A stretch of DNA of 64,000 nt from Corythucha ciliata (lineage: Eukaryota; Arthropoda; Insecta; Hemiptera; Tingidae): assembly GCA_038030265.1 (NCBI GenBank), contig CM075943.1, positions 41,602,001-41,666,000 of the forward strand, read 5' to 3'. A program made the translations under genes and the position numbers. Under the pieces are notes generated by a model that saw only the letters and a list, made by a program, of their open reading frames with translations, searched no databases and had not been told where the DNA came from. Shown piece by piece: positions 23,065 through 34,020 of this stretch (position 1 is its first letter; each line of letters starts with the position of its first letter).

Positions 23065-23268
23065 TTACCCTACCACGCACCTGTTACCTTTGTCCGCTTG
23101 CTCACGCTGTAAATAATACTCCTTTTCCCTTAACTTTAACCTCTTCCCCTCAAACTCCTGCTGAGTATCCTCTCGTTCTTGCTCTTTCTCCGCCGCTCTA
23201 ATAAATAATACGCTAGAAGTAGGATCGGGTTTTTGCGTAGGAATAGAGTAGAGGTAACAATACCGCAA
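23065..23268 (-). pseudogene. Charged helical peptide fragment, possible exon or transposon-linked protein
   Basis: The frame includes RAAEKEQEREDTQQEFEGKR and continues as LKLREKEYYLQREQADKGN, a strongly charged, coiled-coil-like run unusual for random AT-rich DNA. A GT follows the codon for K (AAAG|GTAACA) and could be a donor. It could be the C-terminal coil of the Myb/SANT-like remnant at 24233-24860 on the same strand, although transcription order would need about 1 kb between them. No family is assigned. Confidence 0.25.
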
Positions 23269-24232
23269 TGGGTGCTGTGTTGTCGAGCATTCTATGCTTC
23301 TTCAACTAGTAGTCTTTGATGAAATATTAATAACAAAAAGTAGGAGAGAAATTCAAGTTTTTTGCTCGTTTTCCCCTTTTTTCGTCCACGTGCACGTAAT
23401 GTCACCTTTTAGCTCACACTTGAAAACTTTCTTAGTATATCATACACCTAGGCATGAAAGGTATACTTTTCCGAGCCGAGAAAAAAAAGTGGCCAGCCGG
23501 GATGCAGTTGAGGCTGACCATTTTTCGAGGCCCAGAATACACCTTTCTGCCGAGGTGCACACATTATCATTTATCCCACGAAAGAAGGGGGGAAAATTAA
23601 TCAATTAGTATTGAGTATAAAACTGAAAGGTGGAATAAAAAGAAAACGCCCATCTGTACTTGACAAAATACAAAATAAAAGTGCATCTAGACTAACGACA
23701 ACGCCTTTGTGAGTAGGAACGACATCAGGGGGGTATTCTGTGAGGCGATAGCAATACCAGTTTCGATTAACATGTCTTTTTCTAGGACCACTACGTGGTA
23801 TTCACTAACCTAGTGGTATTTCTATGACCGCCATATTCCACTAACAATATCCTTTTTCGTGGCGATTTTTAAACACACCCTTCTACCTGTTGTTATATTT
23901 TGAGGTTCTTTATCAGCCATGATAACAAGAGGACATGTGATAACCGATAACGTGTTGAGAACTTGAGATCATTGAAAATATTTTGCGTGTCGTTTCGTTT
24001 ACAGTTGCCTTATTTTTGGTTGAGTGTAGGAAGTCATGGATTTACTCTAAATATATATAAACAAGATCTCTTACAAAACACTACTAAAAAGAAGTTTATT
24101 TTCGTTCTTAATTAATCTTTAGGAACCATAATCTCGGCGACAGCGCTAATTTTTTCCAAGGCAAAAAAAATCCCTCTCAAAATATTGTTGCCCTCGTCCA
24201 ATCTCTCGAGTATTCCATACTCAATGCCTTGA

Positions 24233-24860
24233 TTATTTTATTACTTTCTTCTTGAAGTTGGCAGAACGTGTCGGCTCTCTGCCGGTCATCTTCTTTTTTG
24301 CTGCGAGTTGATCCTGCAGAAGGTTATCGTCATTTAAACATAGAACAACAACGTACGTTAGACAAACAATAGGACAACTCATTGCTGCTAGAGATGCTGA
24401 TGCGACAGTTATCTGAGAAAGAGGCGTTGATGGCCTTCCAGCCTCATCATTCAAACGTGTATCCTATGAAACTAACAAGTTAAGAAACATGTTCCAGTTT
24501 GTGATCATACAAACAAAAATTACCACATCTACTCCGCTGCTTGGACTACTAGCTTGGAAAGGATCGCCCGTGGTGGAATTGTAATGCAACGAGCATCGCA
24601 AATCAGAAGCTTAAACCAATGCTTTGTAAGTGGAAAAAACACTCTTGTGGTTCCTCACAAAGCTGAAAAAATGAATAGGTCTCGGCACCAAGTTCTTCGA
24701 CATCTTACAATTCTTTCCTCAATCTCGGATAGAGGAATCTGAGGCAGGTCCACCCCCAGTTCCCATTGCGTGAGAACAAGCTGCCGTTTTTTTCTTCTTG
24801 ACTTTGGCCTTGACTGTGCCCACGCCTACGTCATTAATTGATTTGTTTGAAACGACGGCA
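24233..24860 (-). pseudogene. Myb/SANT-like (zeste/Harbinger-accessory type) DNA-binding protein remnant
   Basis: Reading the minus strand from 24860 down gives a basic segment (VKAKVKKKKTAA), then GTGGGPASDSS, then after frame breaks NSTTGDPFQASSPSS, NDEAGRPSTPLSQ and QDQLAAKKKMTG. The order basic helix, TGGGP linker, low-complexity Ser/Pro stretch and charged tail is that of Myb/SANT-like proteins common in insect genomes as transposon partners. Stops and frameshifts break it, so it is not a working gene as read. Confidence 0.4.
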
Positions 24861-25343
24861 TATTGATGAATCGAATGTTAATGATCTTTATTTAATAAAA
24901 CGATTATAAAAAGTAGTATAAAAGATAAGTACACGCGTCTTTTTACTGAACGAATATGATAACACTGACTAACACCTTTTTTGGTAGCTGGGGACAGCAA
25001 TATGAACACAACAGTTCTTCCCCACTTGAAAAACTAAGCTTTGAAGCTTTGAATAAAATTGAAAAACGAGTTGAAAATTGAAAGAAAAATGTTTGTACAA
25101 ATTTAACCTGGTAACCGGTTTTCGTGGTCTAGTAGATCGTCTGAGCGCCATTGCGGCGATGTTCGCTGTGATGTTGTCTTGAAGCTGCTCGCCCATTTCA
25201 CGAATTTGGCGGCTACGTATGGGCGTAGCTGATGCAACCGGCGGTTTGGCCGGTGATGACATCGGGAAGGTGAAGGAAACCCTTTTTCCCTCTGGATGAG
25301 ATTGTTCTCGGGTCGAAGTCTGTTTTGCCGAAATAGGGCATTC

Positions 25344-25619
25344 CTAGTAGCGTAACTGGTCGATATGTCGTTTCAAGACATACCCGTTGTCCAATTTTAT
25401 GCGGTAATGCATGGAGCCCAACTTCTCGGAGACTGTGCCCAAACACCAGTTGGTGCCTCGGACGTAATTCCGAGAGAGCACACGGTCACCCACGCTGAAA
25501 GCGCGGATTGGCTGGCTTCGGATGATGGGTTTGATGAATTCTGTTGGGCGTAACAGATGTAGACGCGTTCGGATTTGTCGTCCGTAATGTAATTCCGATG
25601 GAGTTTTTCCGTTAACCAA
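25344..25619 (-). pseudogene. Gypsy integrase C-terminal segment
   Basis: It reads GKTPSELHYGRQIRTRL, then VGDRVLSRNYVRG and HIDQLRY: the GPY/F-like end of a Gypsy integrase. It is separated from the preceding integrase frame by a small indel around 25620-25640. A further out-of-frame tail with RRSTRPRKPVTRL runs to about 25090. Confidence 0.85.
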
Positions 25620-25634
25620 AGGCGTCGATAGGTA

Positions 25635-26531
25635 TTAGAAAATGATTTCTTGTAGTTTGGCGTCTATGTTTGACGGATTGTCGTGAAGCATGGACTTAAG
25701 CTTCTTTTTGAATGTCTGCACTGTACGCTCCACCTGTCCGTTTGTCGCCGGATGGTTCGGCGCAGACGTTTTGTGGTGTATGCCATTCGAAGCCATGAAA
25801 TTTTGAAGTTCAAGCGACGTAAATATCGAAGCGTTGTCTGAAAATAAGACGTATGGCAAGCCATGGCGGGCAAAGAGGCGTCGTAATGCCGAAATAGTCG
25901 TTAAAGACGTGGGAGCTGTTCGAAATTGTATAATGTCAACGTACTTCGAAAAAGCATCGACTACGAGCAGGAAATTGATTCCGGCGAAGTCTATATGAAT
26001 TCGTTGCCATGGTTCTGTGGCAGCTTCCCAGGGATGGTGGGGTGCCTTCGGAGCAACGTTTTGCTGAAGTGAGCACGCCTCACACGACCTGACAAGACTG
26101 GCGATGTCCTGATCGATGTTCTTCCAATACACGGTGGAACGAGCAATCGCTTTCATTTTTTCGATTCCGCAATGGGTGGCATGAAGTTCTCGTAAAACAT
26201 AAGGTTGTAAGGAGTTGGGAATTACAACTCGATTTCCACGGAGTATGACCCCATTGTGAAGGGAAAACTCTCGGTTTGATGAAGAGGAAGCGATTTCGTC
26301 TATGAGTTTAGCCAGTTCGGAATATTTGTTCGTTCCCTCCCGAAGAATGGCGGGTGTTACTGTGACATCATCGACGACGCGGTTGACCAGCGTTTCATAG
26401 AATTCGGACGATTCGTCGTCGCAGTCGTCTTCTGCCGTTCGTTTTGTCGGAATCCGGGACAAGAAATCAGCTCTCTGGTTGAATTTTCCAGGACGATATT
26501 TGATCGTGTATTTAAATTGTCGGAGCCACAT
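25635..26531 (-). pseudogene. Gypsy RNase H end and integrase frame
   Basis: 298 codons. It starts with WLRQFKYTIKYRPGKFN and ADFLSR, the end of the RNase H region. The integrase zinc finger has H-x3-H (HATHCG region) and C-x2-C (CEACSLQQ). The catalytic core has aspartates in HIDFAG and FSDNASIF and glutamate in NGQVERTVQTF, so the DDE triad is present. The frame is broken just before the C-terminal domain. Confidence 0.9.
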
Positions 26532-28482
26532 GGAGTAGCGGGTTAAGCGATGCGCTGTAACGGTCGGAAGAGCTTTGCCCGGTTCGAATATGGTTTTCAG
26601 TGGTAGGCTGTCCGTGATTAGTGTAAATTCGGCACCAAATAAGTAACTGAAAAAGCCGACGCGTTGCCCAAAAAATGGCGGTCGCTTCGCGATCTATTTG
26701 ACTGTATCGCTGTTCCGTTTTCGTAAGTGTACGCGAAATGAATGTAATAGGTCGGGTAACGTAATTGATGGTTTGCGATAAGACAGCACCAATACCGAAA
26801 GGACTGGCATCCGTTTCCACCGTTAAAGGTTCTCCTGGTGTATACGTAGCTAACACTCTGTCGGTGAGCATTTCTTGTTTGATCTTTTCGAAAACAGACT
26901 GGCAGGCTGGTGTCCAGTGAAAGGTAGCGTTCCCTTTCAACGCGTTCAGCGGTTTTAAAATCGTTGAAGCGTTCGGAATAAACTTCATGTAGTATGTCAC
27001 GAATCCGAGGAATGATTCTAATTCTTTTGTGTTCGACGGCGGTGTAGCGTCCTCTACTGAAGCCATTTTAGATGGATCTTTTTTGAGCCCGTCGCCTGGA
27101 ATTACATGTCCAAGATATTTTAGCTCTTTGTGGAAAAATCGGCATTTCTGTCCATTTAGTTTGATCCCAAAAACCTGCAGCCGTTCTAATAGCCCAATGA
27201 CGTTCTTGTAACAGTCTTCGTACGTAGCACCATGGACGGCAAAATCGTCGAAATAATTTATCACGTCGGGACAGCCTTTTACAATCGGTTCGATAACGGA
27301 GTGGAAAATACTAGGAGCTGTAGCTAGTCCGAAAAATAAGCGCTTCGTACGATACGCTCCACGGTGTGTCGATAACGCGGCGATTTTCGAGCTTTCCTCG
27401 TCTAATTCGATGTGTAGGTACGCCTTTGAAATGTCTAAAACACAGAAATAGTGGCTGTTATTAAGACGGTTGAATAAATCTTCGACTTTTGGAATAGGAT
27501 GGCGAGCCGGCACCAGTTGGGGGTTGACGGTGGCGCTGTAATCTGCGCAAATACGAACGGTGTCGTCCGGTTTGGGGACGATGACCAGCGGGGTGCCCCA
27601 CGGGCAATATTCGATTTTTTCGATGATCCCTTGCGCTTCGAGTAAGTCTAATTCCGCATCAACCTTGGAGAGTAACGAATAAGGAACTGGTCGCGCAGGC
27701 GCGTAAACGGGTTTAGCATTAGAACGCAACTGTAGTGTGCAGGTAACGTCGGGAATTTTACCAACACCTGGGCCGAAAACCTTTGGGTATTTGCTGATTA
27801 AATCCGACAGTTCGATTTTAAAAACCGAATTCGAAGGTTCTGCGGTTTTTATCGAGTCCAAGTCCAGATTGCGTAGTTTCCGCACCCATATCCGGCCCAA
27901 AATAGGGGACAAAGGCTCGTCGACGATGAATAAAACAGACTGTGCTTCATTTTGCTTGTATCGGGCGTGCACAGTAATATAACCTTTGGGCGTGATGTAC
28001 TGGTTATTGTAAACACGGAATCGAACGTGTGGGCATGGTCGAATCGTACGGTTCAATTGTAACTTACGAAGATCTTGAAAAGATAGAATAGATACGGCTG
28101 CACCAGTATCCAGTTCGAATATTTGACTGATTCCGTCTAATTTGACGCTTACTTGAATTTTTTGAGCGAGTCCCTTGTCGGCCGAAATATCGAACACTGT
28201 GTGTTCGTTCGAATGGATGACTTGTAACACGTCGAACTCGATGTTTTGAACGTCTAACCGTGTTTTCCGACTTCGGATACAAACTTTAGCGATATGACCT
28301 GTTTTGTCGCACGCCGTACAGTGTAGCTTATGACGGACGGTGCACTTGTTTGACCTGTGCCCCTGTTTGCCGCGTGAGAGGCAGATGTCCTCCATGCCCA
28401 ATTTAGCCAGGAAATCACGATTGTACATTTTTGCAGGGCCAGGTGACTTAGTCCTGTCACGCTGCACATGCTTCGCAGTCAA
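26512..28482 (-). pseudogene. Gypsy gag-pol frame: zinc knuckles, protease, RT, RNase H start
   Basis: 656 codons open. CCHC-like knuckles come first (CLSRGKQGHRSNKC, then CTACDKTGHIAKVC; the first is missing a cysteine at its second position). Protease follows with ELDTGAAVSIL, then reverse transcriptase with LDISKAYLHIELD, RLFFGLATAPSIF and the catalytic YFDD. RNase H begins at VETDASPFGIGAVLSQ. The frame is lost near 26670, after IFWATRR; the remaining codons to 26512 are out of frame, and the RNase H connection continues in the frame of the next entry. Confidence 0.9.
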
Positions 28483-28659
28483 GCGTTCACGAGATTTCGT
28501 ACGAGCTTTACGACTCTGTGTATTAAAGTCACTTGAAATTTTATGTACGGAAGCGCCGGACGGGGTTGACGGCTTGAACTCTTGAACTTTTTTGCGGTTT
28601 CCAGAGCCAAAGCCGTTTCGATAGCCTGGTCCAAGGTAAGGTCATTCAATTACACGCCC

Positions 28660-29230
28660 CCCCCCCCTGTATGGCGACAATCTAATGAATCACTGATGGG
28701 GGAAGAGGTCAAATCGAATGCCTCTTGCCTTCTCCATGGTAAGATATCCTGTTCTCACTTACTGCCGATCTCCCTGCACCCTTCACGAATACCGTAGACA
28801 ATGGTCCATGTTTCGTAAAAACACGGTTTTTGTGCATTCTCGTGACGTTTTTGTGAGAAACGTCAGTGGTAACATGAAATGTGAACACGCCAAAAGGAAA
28901 CTTAGAAGACGGGGAAGTTTTTGTGATACACCGAAAATCTGTTGAGAAAGCTGTTTGGGTACAGCGACTTTTCGTAAAACGGACAAATTTTAGAGGAAAC
29001 GTAAATTTATGAAAAAAATGCCAGATTTCTGGGTGTTGACGATTATTTCAAGCAATAAAATGGCCTCTATCCTAAAGGAAATTTTCCGTAGTTTTTGAAA
29101 ATGGCATCACTTTTTGGATTTGGTGCGATATCGGCCGAGAAATTGCGGATTTTTTGAAGCAAGCATTGGTTACTTTTTTTAATACAAAAAAAAAAACAAC
29201 TCCGGAACGGACCGACGTAGGACACTTCCG
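28660..29230. other. No recognisable gene
   Basis: It starts with a poly-C run next to the truncated gag. A poly-A tract lies at 29184-29197. Nothing is assigned. Confidence 0.3.
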
Positions 29231-29308
29231 AAGGTACCATTTTACTCCACTTTTAACGCAGTTTTACCCAAAAATTTTTGTCACACTTATACGGATCCTC
29301 CCTGTATA
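29231..29308 (-). mobile_element. TACAGGG-type transposon end (minus orientation)
   Basis: Read on the minus strand it starts tacagggaggatccgtataa and continues with gtgtgacaaaaattt, like the ends at 9965 and 34021. The inner neighbour near 29130 has tctcggccgatatcg, the counterpart of gagatatgac. The opposite end was not found. Confidence 0.4.
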
Positions 29309-29494
29309 AACCTGGATTGCTCACAGCGGACTGGAGGGGCGTGGAGTGGGCAGGTCGTCCCCTGGTAAACAATCACCCTGTCCCTCTCCTTGTGTAGTTA
29401 TGGCAACATGGCACTTATTTTGAAACTCCACCCCTCTCATCCACTATGGGAGCTTATTTGATGGCTGTTCTTATCAGCAGTGATGAGCAATCCA
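29305..29494 (+). repeat. Dispersed ~190-bp repeat, copy 1
   Basis: The sequence ataaacctggattgctcaca ... gatgagcaatccag matches 37681-37865 with small gaps. Confidence 0.8.
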
Positions 29495-29673
29495 GTTTTT
29501 TTATACATCGTTGGATAAAACTAAACAAAAGTTCACTCACTGACCAGAATGGGAGGTTTTCATTTTTGAATTCATTTATGTTAATGGACAGTCATATTAT
29601 AACCTATTCATATGCCGTCATATTGGAGCAAGACTCCCTCCATGTTATAATATTATCTCTATGTTTCGATCCC

Positions 29674-29865
29674 TTAAGCGCCCCATAAACGTACAATAAA
29701 TATTGCGCAAACTAGGGGTTGTACAATAAAATTGAACGTTTGTGGGTTGTGTTGATGGGTTGCACAATATAATGTACAACTCATTTTTATTCTGTAAACA
29801 TCTGGAAACAAAATATTGCGCAAACTAGTTTGTGCAATAGTAATGTACGTCTATGGAGCCCTTAA
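29674..29865. mobile_element. TTAA-flanked MITE, ~184 bp
   Basis: TTAA at 29674-29677 and 29862-29865 flank inverted ends gcgccccataaacgtaca and tgtacgtctatggagccc. Inside, aatattgcgcaaacta occurs twice. Confidence 0.7.
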
Positions 29866-29889
29866 AGAGAATAAGCCCCCAGTCGGTGA

Positions 29890-32650
29890 GGAGAAGTGAG
29901 GAGAGGTGCGTTGCGTGGCAACAAGAAGAACCCCTGGAGGAATGGGAAACAAAAGCACGATAGCCATCCTAAGCGCATTATAGTGGCCAATTTTGGCAAA
30001 AATGTTCATGCCTAGACATGAAAATCGTATTTTCATGACAGTTGCGTCATGAAAGAAAGCGTTTTCACGTCGAGTAAGATTTAAAAAAAAAAAAAAAAAA
30101 AAAAATCTGGAGCTCAATTGATTCCCCAGTGCCCCCGGTTCCAAGGTGGGCGTTGGATTCCTGGAAAGAAAGAGGAAAGGAGCCCAAATTAATGGCTCTA
30201 GGCTTTCGTAGCAGAAAGTAATGATTACGTTTCTGGACGTTGATAACTAATTGGATTCTACCCGTTCGTTTTCTCTCTTGAAACAAAAAAATCCCTCCGG
30301 TGACTTTCTCGGAATTAAATGCGCTAAAGGATATTATACGTTGTAATCTCAGATTGTTTTGGATCGATCCTGGAAAAGAACCGTTTTGAAGGTAATATGA
30401 GCCTGAATGGTACCCCCCCCCCCACCGCATCAGACTAACACACTCTTATGATACAGTACAAAATATGCAGGATGTTATTTTGAAATCGCGAGAATCAACG
30501 CTTCAATCACTGTAGGGTCTTTCCTTTTGGCCCAATTCATTTTATATGAACTAATCCCCCCCCCCTCACTTATTTTTTTCACCCCTGGACGTTCGATTAC
30601 GTCAGCTATAGCGTGTTAAGCACTGTGCTCGTGGGTGGAGACCGGAAGAGGACGGTTATCCTATTATCTTTTGGAAATTGGCAAGACGAGATTAGAGGCA
30701 CATTACTGTATTGTAAATCAAGTGAGAAAACGGGTGAGGATGACAATGGCGAAAGGCTCTGTGCGGTTGTTGTAGTGTTTGAAAAGGCAAGTCATTGGAA
30801 CACGCCCAATTTATACCTATATCCTTGAATTCTCGCTCCACCCCTTTCAGAAACGGTGAACCCTTTTTTCATTCTGAATCATGAGAATGGCTTGAAGGGC
30901 TATATAAGGTGGAGGGTAAAACGAAGCACACATTACGCTTTTATCCCGGGTCGGAGATAATAATAGATTTTTACGGGGAAGGGTCCAGAAACAGTTAGAG
31001 AGGGTACAATATAGATGTTAGTAGGATGGGGATGGACCGGTGGACCCTGCTTACTTCAGCACAAAACGCGTAATTTATTTCACTTCCCAGTATCCCTGGA
31101 AAATCAAGTTTTAAATTACGCACGGTTTATAACACCGAGAACAAGGCCATAAGCGCATTATCCGCAGTAATGGTCTCCACCGTTTTTCAGTTTTCAATGT
31201 GTTTATTAAGGAGAAAATGAGCTCCCTAATATCCTATACTAATCGTTTTTAAAGCGTAATTAGCTGATCAATCAACCTTGTGATCCAGAATGAGACAATA
31301 TAGAGCACTGATTGGTCCTGCCTCCTATGTAAATCAGGAAGCTAGAGAACGAAATATGTCCCTTCGTCTACACGTTGCCATCGCCCATATTTTGCCACTA
31401 GAACACATTTCTAAAGTTTGTGTACTCCTAGATAGTGGAGTGACCAATGTCACTCAACCTTTAGTAGTGGGAGAGAGTGATAAATCGAGAGATATCCGTT
31501 ATTCCGTTCTTGAAGGTTTCCTTTTCTAAAAAGACTCCACCCTAAAACTGGATTGACCAGCAGGGGCGATCATTTGATATTCAGGCACGTTCAAGGGAGA
31601 ATAAATGAAGAGCTTTACATTTCCAAGTGAAAAAACACGATAGGAAAAAAGTCATTCTGATTCCATTGAAAAGCAGTATGTAACAAATTTCACAGAAATT
31701 GAGTTAACTGCGCACATCAAATTTTCCAGACTCAGAATTCTCAACTTTTAAGTTCATTACTTCTGGGTCATGCTACGAAAATTATTATTGTTCAGGTCTA
31801 CCACTCCAGTCCTTTTTGAAAATATTTATTTATCCTTCTCCTGTTTCCTCTCAGTAGATTTGTTTGGTTTGTTTGAAACGAGAGAGAAAGAGAAAGCAGA
31901 ACCCCGTGATCAAACACAGAGAAAATAATCCTCTCGCCATTCGAAAACGCCATTCACCCTTCTTCACCACCTACTCACTTCATACCCATGGCTCTAACAT
32001 CACATCCGAAATTCCGTCCCGTTAACAGCAACCCCTTCCCCATTCCACCGCCATTCTTCACACAGCTTTCGGATCCCTCATTTTACAAAATCCAACATAC
32101 CGACATCATCACAGTGCTATGCATGAGAGTAACACCCCCATCCGACCTCATCATGTATGCTTAACTAGGGTGCAAACACACATCCTCATCACGAATTATG
32201 AACCCTTTTTACCCTCACAAAGCGCATACATACTCTTTCACTCTAATCTTCCATGGATGATTCATTCTGATTGACCGTGCTTCCCGTTTTAGTTGAATCC
32301 TTTAAAATTTTTCACACAATTTCTCTTCAACCTATTCGTCCGCTTCAGAACATTTACGCACCATCAGATATAGCGTGCCTAACAAAAAAGAATGAATAAA
32401 TGAAGAGAGAGGAGACTCTTTTAAAGAGAAACAGCTCATTTTAATTATCTTACAAGAGTGTAAAGTAGGTTCATTCATTAAAAGATAATGGTGAAAATCG
32501 CTCTAATCTATCGCTGAATTAACTTTCATCACGCTTCACGACTAAAAAAAAGAAAAGAAAGTAATTAATCGGCTTCCCACTTATCACACGCAAAAAAGGA
32601 CGTCCCCCTTTCCTGAAAATTTGGCGTCCCCTTGCCACTTAGCAGTGTAA
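29890..32650. other. Intronic DNA, no gene recognised
   Basis: A 23-base poly-A run lies at 30081-30105 and poly-C runs at 30413 and 30560. A plus frame at 31290-31529 has no domain. A stretch near 31900-32350 is pyrimidine-biased. The missing Dpr exon was not seen. Confidence 0.35.
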
Positions 32651-32656
32651 TAGTGG

Positions 32657-32989
32657 TCACGGGTCAACCTTTCCACGTGAGAATCTCATGTAGTCAAATT
32701 GGACATTGACAAGGGACTTTAGAAACCAATAAATAGTATTTTTGTGTAAGCCTTGAGGATGAAGCCTAAATCGAATTCCTGAAGGTTTGCAGTAACTGAA
32801 TGGATGCACTATGGGAAGTTTCACTTGGCAGCGGATAACATGGGCGTTGAACCAGTGTCCCCAAAATTCGACGCTTGGCCTGCCAATGGCACTTACGAGA
32901 GCTTTAGCTTCAGACCCACAGTTCATTCTGAGTCGAGACGTTTATAACCACGTCGTTGATCAGGATCGTGACGCCTTCCAGTCATCTTT
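32657..32989 (-). pseudogene. Ty3/Gypsy RT fragment, downstream part of a split copy
   Basis: On the minus strand it reads LEGVTILINDVVIN (the palm-motif region, with N where the first catalytic Asp of the DD pair is expected) and then RPSVEFWGHWFNAHVIR, the VEFLGH-type segment after the palm. It continues, decayed, to about 32657. It is the direct continuation of 36248-36488, interrupted by the element at 32994-36243. Confidence 0.75.
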
Positions 32990-33184
32990 TTAAAGCCGCC
33001 TTCACATGCAAGCTTTAAAAAATTTCGCTCCGGCAGCTGGCGGTCGGAAAGAGTGCATTTCATTTTGTATTCGGATACCCTAAGCCGTCCCAGAAGTAGT
33101 AATGTTGAGACCATCATTTGTTTCGTTAATGTTTGACCCTCCCTCGTACTGTTTGCTGCCGGGTTTGTTTAAGCTGAACTTAAT

Positions 33185-34005
33185 GGGAATCAAAGGCTAT
33201 TTCAAAATGGAATCATCATACCGAATATAATGCTTCTGGAATCAACTGGTGATTTGTAGTGATTTTTTTACCATTTCAACCCCTATTTTCCCCCCTCCAC
33301 CATGACCGATTTGGCCCAAATGCAATACCGACCGGGGCCTTATGACTACTGATTTTTGTGCCAAAGCGCGTTCCGCTAAATTAATTTCTACGAGAGTTAT
33401 CGTGCTAACAAGGCCTCACACTTACTTCCACCCCGGGGACATCACCCCCTCCCCCTCGACTTTTTCAAAAAATTAAAATTGGAATCAAAGGCTACTTTAA
33501 CATGGAGTATACGTACTTAATATGATGCTTCTAGAATCAACTGGTGACTTGTAGTGATTTTTTGATCATTTCAAGCCGTATTTTTCCCCCCCACCACCTT
33601 GACCGATTTGGCCCAAATGCAATACCGACCGGGATCTTATGACTACTGATTTTTCAGATAAAGCGCGTTCTGCTAAATTAATTTCTACGAGAGTTATCGT
33701 GCTAACAAGACCACACACTTACTTCCACCCCGGGGGCACCACCCCCTCCCCCTTGACTTTTTCAAAAAATTAAAATGGGAATCAAAGGCTAGTCTAACAT
33801 GGAGTATACGTACCGAATATGATGCTTCTAGAATCAACTGGTGATTTTTAGTGATTTTTTGACGACTTCAAGCCCGATTTTCCCCCCCTCCACCTTGACC
33901 GATTTGGCCCAAATGCAATACCGACCGGTGTCTTATGACTAATGATTTTTGTGCCAAAGCGCGTTCCGCTAAATTAACTTCTACGAGAGTTATCGTGCTA
34001 ACAAG
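33185..34005 (+). repeat. ~297-bp tandem repeat, 2.8 copies
   Basis: Units begin ggaatcaaaggcta at 33185, 33481 and 33778. Each contains gaccgatttggcccaaatgc and ctacgagagttatcgtgcta. The last unit is cut off where the nested element begins. It is satellite-like. Confidence 0.95.
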
Positions 34006-34020
34006 GAAACGGCCATAAAG

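Larger units (their letters stand above)
25090..28655 (-). mobile_element. Ty3/Gypsy retrotransposon, nearly complete pol, 5'-truncated in gag
   Basis: The order on the minus strand is gag end (TLDQAIETALALET), two zinc knuckles, protease, reverse transcriptase, RNase H, integrase and a C-terminal tail with RRSTRPRKPVTRL. This resembles the K02A2.6-like Gypsy group. It stops abruptly near 28655 beside a poly-C run, inside gag. No LTR was recognised on either side. There are three breaks: in gag near 28580 at an A-run, in RNase H near 26670, and in the integrase near 25620-25640. Confidence 0.92.

Noticed and set aside
32657..32926. FSYCKPSG in a minus frame as the missing Dpr Ig2 exon
   Set aside because: Cys is not in a YxC context, no VHVLNG or NYDS follows, and the segment is the continuation of a Gypsy reverse transcriptase.
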